A stretch of DNA of 49,190 nt. Origin: Defluviicoccus sp. GTDB taxonomy: Bacteria > Pseudomonadota > Alphaproteobacteria > MPNO01. The stretch's first letter is position 1, and each line of letters starts with the position of its first letter. The translations under genes and the position numbers were made by a program. This document shows positions 41,484 to 49,190 of the stretch, piece after piece. The DNA is taken from contig JAPPGP010000253.1 in the NCBI GenBank assembly GCA_028821395.1, forward strand, positions 1-49,190, given 5' to 3'. The notes beneath the pieces were generated by a model, which saw nothing but the letters and a program-made list of their open reading frames with translations, did no database searches and was not told the DNA's origin.

Positions 41484-42818
41484 TCAGCCCTGCGCGCGGG
41501 CGTAGCGGCTCTCCGGCCGCCTCAGCCCCAGGTTCTCGCGCAGCGTAGCGCCTTCGTAGTCGCGGCGAAACAGCCCGCGGCGCTGGAGCAGCGGCACCAC
41601 GCGGTCGACGAAGTCGTCGAGCCCTTTGGGCAGATAGGGGAACATCAGGTTGAACCCGTCGCTGCCCCGCGTCTCCAGCCATTCCTCCATCTCGTCGGCG
41701 ATCTGCCCGGGCGTGCCCAGCATGCAGAGACCGGAATAGCCGCCGAGGCGTTGGGCGAGCTGGCGCACCGTCAGGTTCTCGCGCCGGGCCAGCGCGATGG
41801 CGCGGTCGCGCCCCGACTTGGACGCGTTGCTCTCCGGGATCTCGGGCAGCGGCGCGTCGGGATCGAATTTCGAGGCGTCGTGGCCGAGCGAGATCGATAG
41901 CGCGGCGACGGCGCTGTCGAAATGGACCTTGCTGTCGAGCAAGGCGCGCTTCTCCTTCGCCTCGTCCAGCGTCTCGCCGACCACCACCATGCAGCCCGGC
42001 AGGATCTTCATCTGGTCGGGATCGCGCCCGGCCTTCTCCATTCGGCCCTTGACGTCGGCGTAGAACGCCCGCCCGGCCTCGAGATTGGCCGCCGGGGCGA
42101 ACACCGCCTCGGCGGTCTCGGCGGCGAGCTGGCGCCCGGCATCCGACGCGCCGGCCTGGACGATCACCGGCCAGCCCTGCACCGGCCGGGCGATGTTGAG
42201 CGGCCCGCGCACGTCGAAATACTCGCCCTTGTGGCCGAGCACGTGGAGCTTTTCCGGGTCGAAGAAGATGCCGCTCTCCTGGTCGCGCAGGAAGGCGTCG
42301 TCCTCCCAGCTGTCCCAGAGCCCCGTCACCACGTCGAAGAACTCGCGCGCGCGGCGGTAGCGCAGCGCGTGTTCGAGATGCTCGTCGCGGCCGAAATTGC
42401 GCGAGGCGTCGGGGTTCGACGTGGTGACCACGTTCCAGCCGGCCCGCCCGCCGCTGATGTGGTCGAGCGAGGCGAAGCGCCGGGCGACGTGGTAGGGCTC
42501 GTCATAGGTGGTCGAGCCGGTGGCGATCAAACCCAAGCGCTTGGTCGCCATGGCGAGCGCCGGCAGCAGCGTCATCGGCTCGAACGAGGTGACGGTGGCG
42601 CTCCGCTTCAGCGCCTCCATCGGCATGTTCAGCACGGAGAGGTGGTCGGCCATGAAGAAGGCGTCGAACCGGCCGCGTTCGAGGGTGCGCGCGAAGCCCT
42701 CGATGCGGGCGAAGTTGAAATTCGCGTCCGGCCAGGCGCCCGGGTAGCGCCACGACCCGGTATGGATGGTCACCGGGCGCATGAAGGCGCCGAGGCGCAG
42801 CATTCTCCGTTTCGCCAT
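41484..42818 (-). CDS. LLM-class flavin monooxygenase (NtaA/SnaA/DszA family)
   Basis: 444 aa FMN-dependent monooxygenase of the nitrilotriacetate/desulfurisation branch. Seen: RLGAFMRPVTIHTGSWRYP, FFMADHLSVLNMPMEALKR, FEPMTLLPALAMATKRLGLI, HISGGRAGWNVVTTSNPDAS, HVLGHKGEYFDVRGPLN and VIVQAGASDAGRQLAAETAE, all hallmarks of the family. It would oxygenate a heteroatom-containing compound using FMNH2 from a separate reductase, which is not present here. The ATG at 42816-42818 starts just before the fold. Confidence 0.94.
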   Translation of the reverse strand: MAKRRMLRLGAFMRPVTIHTGSWRYPGAWPDANFNFARIEGFARTLERGRFDAFFMADHLSVLNMPMEALKRSATVTSFEPMTLLPALAMATKRLGLIATGSTTYDEPYHVARRFASLDHISGGRAGWNVVTTSNPDASRNFGRDEHLEHALRYRRAREFFDVVTGLWDSWEDDAFLRDQESGIFFDPEKLHVLGHKGEYFDVRGPLNIARPVQGWPVIVQAGASDAGRQLAAETAEAVFAPAANLEAGRAFYADVKGRMEKAGRDPDQMKILPGCMVVVGETLDEAKEKRALLDSKVHFDSAVAALSISLGHDASKFDPDAPLPEIPESNASKSGRDRAIALARRENLTVRQLAQRLGGYSGLCMLGTPGQIADEMEEWLETRGSDGFNLMFPYLPKGLDDFVDRVVPLLQRRGLFRRDYEGATLRENLGLRRPESRYARAQG

Positions 42819-42951
42819 GGCCCTGCCGCCCGCGCTGTCGAGGCGCGATGATAGGGCCCCGCAAAGCGGCGTCAACGCGCCCGCGAGAAAGTCGTTCACG
42901 CGGCTTGCGCAGGCGCTATGATCACGCTTTGTTCCGGTTGCGACGGGACCG

Positions 42952-43410
42952 ATGCCCGACACCGCACCCGCACCGACCGTCCCGGGAAGGGAAGGCGCCG
43001 AAGCCCGGCTGCGGCGCGGCGCGGCGCGGCTGCTCGCCGATCTCGGCTATGCGGTGCTGTACGAGTTCCGGCTGACCAGCGGCCGCAGGGTGGACCTGAT
43101 CGGCCTCAACGATTCGGGCGAGTTCGTCATCGTCGAGGTCAAGTCGTCGGTCGAGGATTTCCGCAGCGACCGCAAGTGGCGCGAATACCTGCCGTTCTGC
43201 GAGCGTTTCTACTTCGCCGTCCCGGAGCGCTTCCCCGACCGGCTGCTGCCCGGCGATTGCGGCGTGATCGTCGCCGACGCCTATGGCGGCGCCATCCGCC
43301 GCGCGGCGACCGGGGTGCCGGTCAACGGCTCGCGCAAGCGGCGCCAGACGGTGCGTTTCGCGCTCGCCGCGGCGGGGCGGCTGCAGCGCCGCATCGATCC
43401 CGGCGCCTGA
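42952..43410 (+). CDS. mmcB: MmcB-family DNA repair protein
   Basis: 152 aa PD-(D/E)XK-like protein of the MmcB family, restricted mostly to alphaproteobacteria and described in Caulobacter as SOS-linked. Core motifs: RRVDLIGLNDSGEFVIVEVKSS (nuclease-like D...ExK), then VEDFRSDRKWREYLPFCERF and FYFAVPERFPDRLLP. The start ATG at 42952 gives a short disordered N-terminus. It is convergent with actR (25-base gap). Confidence 0.93.
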   Translation: MPDTAPAPTVPGREGAEARLRRGAARLLADLGYAVLYEFRLTSGRRVDLIGLNDSGEFVIVEVKSSVEDFRSDRKWREYLPFCERFYFAVPERFPDRLLPGDCGVIVADAYGGAIRRAATGVPVNGSRKRRQTVRFALAAAGRLQRRIDPGA

Positions 43411-43435
43411 GCGCCCCGCCGCGCGCGGCCGTCGT

Positions 43436-44056
43436 TCAGAGCGCTTTCTCCAGCGGCGCCCGCTTGGCGAGAATGCGCTGCAGGGTGCGGCGGTGCATGT
43501 TGAGGCGCCGCGCGGTCTCGGACACGTTGCGGTCGCATTGCTCGTAGACCCGCTGGATATGCTCCCAGCGGACCCGGTCGGCCGACATCGGGTGCTCGGG
43601 CGGCGGCGGCAGGTCGCCCTCGGCCAGCAGGGCGGCCTCGATCGCATCGGCGGTGGCCGGCTTGGCGAGGTAGTCGATCGCGCCCGCCTTGACCGCCGCG
43701 ACCGCCGTGGCGATGTTGCCGTAGCCGGTCAGCATGACGATCTTGGTGTCGGTGCGCTTGGCGTGGATCGCCTTCACCACGTCGACCCCGCTGCCGTCCT
43801 CCAGCCTGAGATCGAGCAGGGCGTAGGACGGCGGCCGACGCGTGGCGCATGCCACGCCCTCCGCCACCGACGTGGCGACGTCGCACTCGAAGCCGCGCGA
43901 CTCCATGATCCGGGCGAGCCGGGTGCGGAACGGTGCGTCGTCGTCGACGATCAGCAGCGTCCGGTCGCGGACGAACGTCTGCGGCGGGGACGGGGCGCGC
44001 TGCCTGCCGGTCTTGCCGCGATCGGCCGTTCTGTCGATCTTGTTGCCGTCTCTCAT
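43436..44056 (-). CDS. actR: ActR/RegA-type response regulator
   Basis: 206 aa two-component regulator. The N-terminal receiver contains LLIVDDDAPFRTRLARIMES with the acidic pocket, YALLDLRLEDGSG with the phosphorylated Asp and VMLTGYGNIATAVAAVKAGA; a proline linker (LPPPPEHP) leads to a Fis-type helix-turn-helix, VYEQCDRNVSETARRLNMHRR. This architecture defines the RegA/PrrA/ActR group, global redox or acid regulators. The cognate sensor kinase (RegB/ActS) is not adjacent. GGGAGA precedes the ATG. An inverted repeat CTCCCG-CAA-CGGGAG at 44096-44110 lies 40 bases upstream of the start and may be autoregulatory. Confidence 0.93.
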   Translation of the reverse strand: MRDGNKIDRTADRGKTGRQRAPSPPQTFVRDRTLLIVDDDAPFRTRLARIMESRGFECDVATSVAEGVACATRRPPSYALLDLRLEDGSGVDVVKAIHAKRTDTKIVMLTGYGNIATAVAAVKAGAIDYLAKPATADAIEAALLAEGDLPPPPEHPMSADRVRWEHIQRVYEQCDRNVSETARRLNMHRRTLQRILAKRAPLEKAL

Positions 44057-44310
44057 CGGAACTCTCCCTTACGCCTACAGTTGATACCAAATCCACTCCC
44101 GCAACGGGAGGTGGCAAATGTACGGTCTCACTATGATAAATTCTTATACTATATTCTGACTCTATTGATGAGTTTTTCTTATCGAATGCGTGGCGGCGGG
44201 CACCGGAAACCGCGCCGTCCCGCCGCGAGTCTTGCAAACCGGACGGGACCGACCATGTTAGCCACAGGGGCAAGTCGGCCCCACCGAGTCCAGTCCAGCG
44301 GGAGTCCGCG
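44057..44310. promoter_or_regulatory. Divergent AT-rich intergenic region, actR and SYLF gene
   Basis: 254 bases without a gene. An AT-rich core (44131-44182) contains several TATA-like hexamers (TATACT at 44145-44150, ATGATA at 44133-44138) but no well-spaced -35 on either strand. CTCCCG-CAA-CGGGAG (44096-44110) is a perfect 6-bp inverted repeat near the actR side. Confidence 0.4.
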
Positions 44311-45000
44311 ATGCTTGCATGCTTGACGTCGAGAAACGCCGCCGCGGCAGGTCTGACGGCGGCGCTGATGACGATCGCGGCGGTCCCGGCGGAGGCCGCG
44401 TCCACCCCGCAGGCGCTGGTCGACAATGCGCGCTACACCGTGGAGAAGATGCTCCGCAATCCCGAGACCAAGCCGTTCGCCGGGCTGCTTCGCCGGGCGC
44501 AGGCGGTGCTGATCGTCCCCAGCCTGATCAAGGCGAGCTTCCTGATCGGCGGCGAGGGCGGAAGCGGCGTCCTGCTGGCGCGCGACCGCGAGGGGCGGTG
44601 GAGCAACCCCGCCTTCTACGACATCGGCGCGGGCAGCATCGGGCTCCAGTTCGGGTTCCAGGACTCCGAGGTGGTCTTCCTGATCATGTCGCGCCGGACG
44701 CTGGAAGCCATGCTCCAGGCCAAGCTCAAGTTGGGCGCGGACGCGTCCATCGCCGCCGGCCCGTTCGGCGTCGGCTACGAAGGCGCCACGGCGCTCAACC
44801 TGCGCGCCGACATCTACTCCTACGCGCTGTCGCGGGGCGCCTTCTTCGGCGCCTCCTTCGAAGGTTCGGTGACCGTCGAGGACAGGGACCGCAACCGGGC
44901 CTATTACGGTCCGGGCGCGACCGCGCGGGCCATCGTGGTGCAGCGCAGATTCGCCAACCCGGGAGCCGCCCAGCTGCTCCGCGCCCTCGGCGCCCCCTGA
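44311..45000 (+). CDS. SYLF-domain (Ysc84) lipid-binding protein
   Basis: 229 aa exported protein. Signal peptide AAAAGLTAALMTIAAVPAEA with cleavage after AEA. The SYLF domain spans most of the rest: YTVEKMLRNPETKPFAGLLR, AQAVLIVPSLIKASFLIGGEGGSGVLLAR, NPAFYDIGAGSIGLQFGFQDSEVVFL and ADIYSYALSRGAFFGASFEG. SYLF proteins bind phosphoinositides in eukaryotes; bacterial members are periplasmic and of unknown role. CGGGAG ribosome binding site before ATG. Confidence 0.93.
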   Translation: MLACLTSRNAAAAGLTAALMTIAAVPAEAASTPQALVDNARYTVEKMLRNPETKPFAGLLRRAQAVLIVPSLIKASFLIGGEGGSGVLLARDREGRWSNPAFYDIGAGSIGLQFGFQDSEVVFLIMSRRTLEAMLQAKLKLGADASIAAGPFGVGYEGATALNLRADIYSYALSRGAFFGASFEGSVTVEDRDRNRAYYGPGATARAIVVQRRFANPGAAQLLRALGAP

Positions 45001-45383
45001 CCCGCCCGGGCGGGCGGAGACAGGGCCGGGGATAGACGGCGGCGCTTCGCCGGACAGGCGTCGAATTCTCGGACTCTGAAGCTGCGGCACTGTACGCATG
45101 CGGTGAACGAACGAACCGCTCCTATATCGGGGGTTCTACCGCCGCTTCAAGAGCGCCGGTCCGCGGTGACAACAGGGGGGAAAGGGGACGGCCGGCGCGG
45201 GCCTGCAGCGACCCGCGTTCCGATCCGACCGATGCGGCGATATCCCGCCCGCGGCAAGGGCTTGCACCCCGTCCGGCTCCCCGGGCCGGACAGCAGTGGA
45301 ACGCCCCCGGACTCGTTCCGGCGGCCGGGCATGACGGGTAGCGCGACATGGCGTCGCAGGGCGGCGGCTTCGGAACCTGGACG
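45001..45383. other. Intergenic region without a convincing gene
   Basis: 383 bases between the SYLF gene and the NMT1-like gene. Open frames here have no ribosome binding site or family resemblance. GTCCGGC (45271-45277) and GCCGGAC (45285-45291) form a 7-bp hairpin with a seven-base loop, without a T tract. Confidence 0.5.
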
Positions 45384-46271
45384 CTATCCCCGGGGCGGCG
45401 GGGCGCAGACCCGGGCGTAGGGGAAGCGGGTGTCGATCAGGCCGTTATAGGCGAAGATGTCGAGCGTCGCCTCGAAGGCAGCCGGCGTGATCTCGATATG
45501 CGGCGTCCAGCAGCCGAGGCGCTGGTAGGTCGCGACGCAGCGCTCCAGCACCGCCGGGTCGATCTCCGGGAAATAGGGTTTCTCGGCGCGGGCGATCTCA
45601 GCCGCCGGGGTCTCGTTGAGCCAGGCGCGGGCCCGGCGGTAGGCGCGGGTGAAGGCCCGCGCCATGTCGCCCTCCAGCCAGTCCGGGCGGGCGCACAGGC
45701 TGGAGAAGGCGCAAGCGCCGACCTGCCGGCCGACCTCGGCCACGACATGGCCGACGCCGTCGGCTTCGAGCTGCTGCGGGAACGGGCCCTGCTGCTGGAC
45801 ATAGGCGCCGTGGCCGTCGCGGAAGGCGCGGTCGATCTCGGCGGCGTTGCCGGGGTGGAGCGCCTCGATCCGGGCGTAGTCGATGCCGGCTCTGTGGCAG
45901 GCGTATTTGAACATGGCGAGCGGCTGGCCGCCGCCGAACAGCACCACTTCGGCGCCCTCCAGCTTGCGCCAGTCGAACGCCGGCTCCGGCTCGCGCCCGG
46001 TCAGGAAGAACCCGTCGGTCTCGTTGATCTGGGCGAAATGGACTACGCCCGGGTCCTCGCCCCTGGACAGCGGTCCGAAGGCCTGGCTCAGCGCCGACTG
46101 CACGACATGCGCCGAGCCGTCCTTCAACGCCGCGATGGCGGAAACCCCGGGCTCGGAAACCGACCAGCTCGGCTCCAGCCCCTCCTCGGCCAGAAAGCCG
46201 CCGGCCATGGTCGCGATCAGCGGCGAATAGAAGGCGGAGAACAGGGAGAACTGGATGTCGATGCGGGTCAT
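45384..46271 (-). CDS. NMT1/THI5-like substrate-binding protein
   Basis: 295 aa protein with the periplasmic-binding-protein fold of the NMT1/THI5/SsuA group: SLFSAFYSPLIATMAGGFLAEEG, VSEPGVSAIAALKDGSAHVVQ, VVLFGGGQPLAMFKYACHRAG and HGAYVQQQGPFPQQLEADGV. No signal peptide is visible and no ABC permease or ATPase gene is nearby, so it may be a cytosolic binding protein or enzyme like its relative encoded at 35481-36458. The ATG at 46269-46271 opens directly into the first strand. Confidence 0.82.
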   Translation of the reverse strand: MTRIDIQFSLFSAFYSPLIATMAGGFLAEEGLEPSWSVSEPGVSAIAALKDGSAHVVQSALSQAFGPLSRGEDPGVVHFAQINETDGFFLTGREPEPAFDWRKLEGAEVVLFGGGQPLAMFKYACHRAGIDYARIEALHPGNAAEIDRAFRDGHGAYVQQQGPFPQQLEADGVGHVVAEVGRQVGACAFSSLCARPDWLEGDMARAFTRAYRRARAWLNETPAAEIARAEKPYFPEIDPAVLERCVATYQRLGCWTPHIEITPAAFEATLDIFAYNGLIDTRFPYARVCAPPPRG

Positions 46272-46375
46272 CGGCGGCGTTCCTTCCAGGCGGGGTGCGG
46301 CGGGCGGGCGATGATGTAACATGACGCAAGCGGTCGCCGCCATCGCCGGACGGCGGCGGCCGGGATGCGCAGCCT

Positions 46376-46852
46376 GTGGAGGTCCCTCCAGTGGTCGAGC
46401 CGGGTCGGGGGGCGGGCGCCGGGGGCGCGCGGCGATGGCTGTACCAGATCCGCCTCGAGCTGGCGGACCGGGCCGCGGCGGCGGCGCGCAGCGGGGAACC
46501 CGACCCCGACCTCGAAGCGCTCGATGCGATCCTCGCGCGCCACGAGGCGGCTCTGGTCTGCCAGTACGATGCGTTCGCCTTCTACTGCGCCGAGGCGGAG
46601 CGGCTGGGGATCGCCTTGTACCCGCTCTATGCCTGGACCCGGGCGACCATCGAACAGCCCGCCAAGAAGGCGAAATACCTGCGCTCGTTCTCGCTCCGCG
46701 TCGCCGGCGAGGAGGTCTATGGCCTGGAGCGGGCCGACGCGCTGGAGGCGGCGCTGCGGCCGCTCGCCGGCGGCCCGGCGGTCAGGCGGATCGCCAGGCA
46801 CGACACCAACCCGGCGAACAACCCCCAGCCGCCGGAGAGATACCGGCCCTGA
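46376..46852 (+). CDS. Conserved hypothetical protein
   Basis: 158 aa protein with no named family recognised. After an alanine/glycine-rich lead it has WLYQIRLELADRAAAAAR, LVCQYDAFAFYCAEAERLGI, LYPLYAWTRATIEQPAKKAK, YLRSFSLRVAGEEVYGLER and a distinctive end IARHDTNPANNPQPPERYRP. The ordered composition and this tail suggest a genuine conserved gene. GTG at 46376 or 46391 could start it. It is convergent with the SRAP gene (20-base gap). Confidence 0.6.
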   Translation: MEVPPVVEPGRGAGAGGARRWLYQIRLELADRAAAAARSGEPDPDLEALDAILARHEAALVCQYDAFAFYCAEAERLGIALYPLYAWTRATIEQPAKKAKYLRSFSLRVAGEEVYGLERADALEAALRPLAGGPAVRRIARHDTNPANNPQPPERYRP

Positions 46853-46872
46853 CCCGCCCCTCCGCACCGGCC

Positions 46873-47565
46873 TCAGGCCAGCGCGACCGGCTCGATGCAG
46901 CGCGGGTCGTCGTTGGCGGGCTTGTTGACCAGCGTGCTCACCGGGTGGAAGACGATGCCGTCGGCCGGGCAGGGGCCGAGCGGCACCGCCTCGCCGCGCA
47001 GCCAGGGATCGAAGGAGTCCGGCGCCAGGATGACCGGCATGCGGGGATGCAGCGGGGCCAGCGTCCGGTTCGCGGCGGCGGTCAGGATCGTGCAGGTCTC
47101 GATCTCCTCGCCCGGCCGGAGCTCCGCGAGCGAGCCCGTGAGATCGGCGCCGCGCGGCACGGTCCAGCGCTCCCACAGCCCGGCGAAGGCGAACGGGGTG
47201 CCGTCCTCCCGCGCGATCAGCCAGGGCTGCCGGATCTTGCCGCGCCGCGTCCATTCGTAGAAGCCGTCGGCCGGTATCAGGCAGCGGCGCGCGCGCATCG
47301 CGGCGCGGAAGGACGGTTTCCCGGCCGCCGTCTCCGACCGGGCGTTGATCAGCTTGTAGGCGATCCTGGCGTCGCTCGCCCATGACGGGATCAGGCCCCA
47401 GCGCAGCATCGCGAGACGGCGCGCGCCACCGACTTCGCGCACCGCCGCGACGGTCTGGCCGGGCGCCACGTTGTAGCGCGGCCGGAGATTGGCGGCCGGG
47501 CCGGCGAGGTCCAGGAGCTCGTGGAGCTCGCGCCAGGAAAAGCGCTGGGTGAAGCGGCCGCACAT
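46873..47565 (-). CDS. yedK: SRAP-domain protein (YedK/HMCES family)
   Basis: 230 aa SOS response-associated peptidase. The catalytic Cys2 in MCGRFTQRFSW, RYNVAPGQTVAAV, WGLIPSWASD, KLINARSETAAGKPSFR, RRCLIPADGFYEW and LHPRMPVIL are all conserved. These proteins crosslink to abasic sites in single-stranded DNA through Cys2 and protect them from strand breakage. With mmcB it is a second DNA-damage gene in this part. The ATG must be the start because Cys2 is catalytic. Confidence 0.96.
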   Translation of the reverse strand: MCGRFTQRFSWRELHELLDLAGPAANLRPRYNVAPGQTVAAVREVGGARRLAMLRWGLIPSWASDARIAYKLINARSETAAGKPSFRAAMRARRCLIPADGFYEWTRRGKIRQPWLIAREDGTPFAFAGLWERWTVPRGADLTGSLAELRPGEEIETCTILTAAANRTLAPLHPRMPVILAPDSFDPWLRGEAVPLGPCPADGIVFHPVSTLVNKPANDDPRCIEPVALA

Positions 47566-47645
47566 GCCCAGGTTATAGCGTATCCGGCCCGGATGGACGC
47601 GCCGGGCTTGCGCGAAGCTCCGCCGGATGCGTTCTCTGGCGCGCG

Positions 47646-48632
47646 ATGACGTCCGATCCCCCCTTCCGCCGGCGCTGGCCCTGGCTCGGCGCCGACCTCC
47701 AGACGGTGCGCAACGTGCTTCCCTTCCGGCTGCCCGGGATCCCGCCGGGCTCGGGCGAGCGTTTCGAGATCGCGCTCGGCGACGGCAGCGGCGACCGGCT
47801 GGTCGCCCGCTACCACGCGGCGCGCGAGCCGGCGCCGGCGGTCGTCCTGGTGCCCGGGCTGACCGGCTGCGAGGGGAGCCGGCACGTGCTGCAATCGGCG
47901 GGCGCGTTTCTCGCCGCCGGCGCCGCGGTGGTGCGGCTCAACCTCAGGGGCTCGGCGCCCGGCCGGTCGCTCGCGCGCGGCCACTACCACATGGACAGCG
48001 TGGGCGACCTCGCCGATGCCTGCCGCGCGGTCGCCGAGCTCGACGCCGGCACCCGCGAACACGGCATCGCCATCCTCGGGTTCTCGCTCGGCGGCGCGCT
48101 CGCGCTCCGCCTCGCCGCTTCGCCCGGCCTGCCGCCGGCGGTGAGGGCGGTGGTCGCGGTCTCGGCGCCGGTCGACCTCGCGGCGACCGCGGACCGCATC
48201 GCCCGGCCACGCAACCATCTATACGAGAGATGGCTGCTGGCGCGCCTTCGCGAGGAATCGGAGCCGGTGTGGCGGCGCGCGCCGCCCGCGGTGCGGAGCG
48301 CCCTGCTCGGCGCGCGCCACATCCGGGAGTTCGACGATGCGTTCACCGCGGGCAAGGCGGGGTTCCGCGATGCGGCGGCGTACTATGCGAGCTGCTCGCC
48401 GGGACGCACGATCGGCGCCCTGCGCGTGCCGACGCTGGTCCTGCATGCGGACGACGATCCCTGGGTGCCGCCGCCCGTCCTCGCCGCTCGACCGCCGCTC
48501 GAGATCGTCGTCACCCGGGGCGGCGGCCATGTCGGGTTTCACGGCAGGGGGAGCCGGCTGCCCTGGTATGTCGGCGCCGCCGCCCGGTTCATCCGGGCCT
48601 CCGCGTCGACGCCGCCCGGGTCGGCCGGGTAA
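47646..48632 (+). CDS. YheT-like alpha/beta hydrolase
   Basis: 328 aa hydrolase of the YheT/EstP (AB hydrolase, UPF0017) group. Seen: RWPWLGADLQTVRNVLPFR at the N-terminus, VVLVPGLTGCEGSRHVLQSA, RLNLRGSAPGRSLARGHYH, AILGFSLGGALALRLA (nucleophile Ser about residue 146), VLHADDDPWVPP (acid) and RGGGHVGFHG (His). Its function in bacteria is poorly known; relatives hydrolyse lipids or esters. It stands alone on the plus strand. Confidence 0.9.
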   Translation: MTSDPPFRRRWPWLGADLQTVRNVLPFRLPGIPPGSGERFEIALGDGSGDRLVARYHAAREPAPAVVLVPGLTGCEGSRHVLQSAGAFLAAGAAVVRLNLRGSAPGRSLARGHYHMDSVGDLADACRAVAELDAGTREHGIAILGFSLGGALALRLAASPGLPPAVRAVVAVSAPVDLAATADRIARPRNHLYERWLLARLREESEPVWRRAPPAVRSALLGARHIREFDDAFTAGKAGFRDAAAYYASCSPGRTIGALRVPTLVLHADDDPWVPPPVLAARPPLEIVVTRGGGHVGFHGRGSRLPWYVGAAARFIRASASTPPGSAG

Positions 48633-48649
48633 GCGGCGGGGCCGGGGGT

Positions 48650-48988
48650 TCAGGCGTCGAAGGAGGCGAGCGCTTCCGCGCGCGAGGCGTGGATCGCGAC
48701 GATCTTGTCGAAGCCGCTGATCTGGAAGACCTCGCGGATCGGATCGGACATGGCGCAGAGCGCGAACTTGGCGTTCCGGCTCGACAGGGTCTTGGCGGTC
48801 ATCAGCACGGCGCGAAGCCCGGCGCTGCTGATATAGCCGAGATTCTCGCAGTCGATCAGCACGGCGCGGTCGGTCTCGTCGATCGCCGTCCTGATCGCCT
48901 CCTCGAACTGGGCGACGTTCGAGCCGTCGATACGCCCGCCCACCTGGGCGGTCAAGACGCCCTCCTGACGTTCCGTCGTCACATCCAT
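48650..48988 (-). CDS. STAS-domain anti-sigma factor antagonist (second copy)
   Basis: 112 aa STAS protein, same length as the one at 23234-23572 and parallel to it along the whole chain: VGGRIDGSNVAQFEEAIRTA, LIDCENLGYISSAGLRAVL with the putative phospho-Ser in SSAGL, and CAMSDPIREVFQISGFDKIV. The ATG at 48986-48988 follows GGAGACGAAGACC. As with the first copy, no kinase or sigma factor gene is next to it, although the contig ends directly upstream. Confidence 0.92.
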   Translation of the reverse strand: MDVTTERQEGVLTAQVGGRIDGSNVAQFEEAIRTAIDETDRAVLIDCENLGYISSAGLRAVLMTAKTLSSRNAKFALCAMSDPIREVFQISGFDKIVAIHASRAEALASFDA

Positions 48989-49016
48989 GGTCTTCGTCTC
49001 CAAGCTACGTGCGGTG

Positions 49017-49025
49017 TGTATACCA
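49017..49025 (-). promoter_or_regulatory. Possible extended -10 promoter of the second STAS gene
   Basis: On the minus strand TGG-TATACA forms an extended -10 element 28 bases upstream of the STAS ATG. No good -35 is seen. Confidence 0.35.
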
Positions 49026-49080
49026 CCCTTTTTCGCTACGGTGCCGGGCCCGTTCCCGGGCGATGGCATCGGGTTCGGTC

Positions 49081-49190
49081 GGGGGGGGGGGGGGGGGCGC
49101 GGGCCGCCGCCCCGCGCCGGGAGAGCCCCCCCCCCCCCGGGGGGGGGGGGGGGGGGCCCCCCCCCCCCCCGGCGCGCCCCCCCCCCCCCC
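49081..49190. other. Poly-G/poly-C contig end, likely artefact
   Basis: Runs of 10-20 G and C alternate with short GC fragments up to the last base. Such sequence is typical of low-quality two-colour sequencing reads and not of genomic DNA; it should not be interpreted biologically. Confidence 0.85.

Noticed and set aside
45271-45291. GC hairpin as a terminator for the SYLF gene
   Set aside because: No T tract follows on either strand and it lies more than 270 bases after the stop.
45103-45420. 105-codon frame after the SYLF gene
   Set aside because: Arg/Pro-rich without family resemblance or ribosome binding site.

Overview
The window is a very GC-rich stretch of what looks like an alphaproteobacterial chromosome, probably a Rhodospirillales-like environmental lineage assembled from metagenome or short-read data. 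The pointers are an MmcB-type DNA repair protein, an ActR/RegA-type response regulator, two perfect copies of the ParB-binding sequence parS, and a dense set of Rieske oxygenases, CoA ligases, enoyl-CoA hydratases and phytanoyl-CoA dioxygenases. The last 110 bases are poly-G/poly-C runs that look like assembly artefact at a contig end. I see no tRNA, rRNA, CRISPR array or insertion sequence.

Layout. 1-3357: 3'-truncated transketolase and an enoyl-CoA hydratase / 3-hydroxyacyl-CoA dehydrogenase pair. 3439-8613: a tightly overlapping minus-strand operon (TPP decarboxylase-like enzyme, PaaK-like adenylate-forming protein, lipoate ligase-like protein, DUF123 protein) ending in a VapBC toxin-antitoxin pair whose own promoter lies inside the last codons of the DUF123 gene. 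8688-9851: an MFS transporter interrupted by an in-frame TGA. 9811-14839: a five-gene operon (Rieske oxygenase, D-2-hydroxyacid dehydrogenase, ketopantoate reductase-like protein, aryl-CoA ligase-like protein, DOPA dioxygenase-like protein) that looks like an aromatic catabolic pathway. 14944-20527: alpha/beta hydrolase with a split TPP decarboxylase, then two amidohydrolases and a polysaccharide deacetylase-like protein. 20678-24687: MMPL exporter, STAS protein, GFA-like protein, VOC dioxygenase. 24831-27894: an OxyR-like regulator divergent from a class II aldolase plus split TPP decarboxylase operon, with a striking hairpin between them. 28086-33098: small membrane protein, two-subunit Rieske dioxygenase, a DUF6338 protein with a tiny proline-rich partner, phytanoyl-CoA dioxygenase and alpha/beta hydrolase. 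33114-34565: PAP2 phosphatase and PagL-like lipid A deacylase. 34540-42818: acyl-CoA enzymes, a HicB remnant, two more phytanoyl-CoA dioxygenases, a peroxiredoxin, the parS pair and a flavin monooxygenase. 42952-48988: housekeeping-like genes (mmcB, actR, SYLF protein, NMT1-like binding protein, SRAP peptidase, YheT-like hydrolase, second STAS protein).

Most notable points: (1) the Bcp-type peroxiredoxin at 39046-39501 has TGA exactly at the catalytic cysteine codon, both flanks stay in frame, and a hairpin fitting the bacterial SECIS pattern follows, so it is a strong selenoprotein candidate that gene callers would split; (2) two perfect parS sites 37 bp apart at 40605-40659 mark a likely chromosome segregation centromere, normally near the replication origin; (3) the VapBC promoter/operator nested in an upstream gene, apparently giving a leaderless transcript; (4) several unusual catabolic operons built from Rieske, TPP-dependent and CoA-ligase enzymes.
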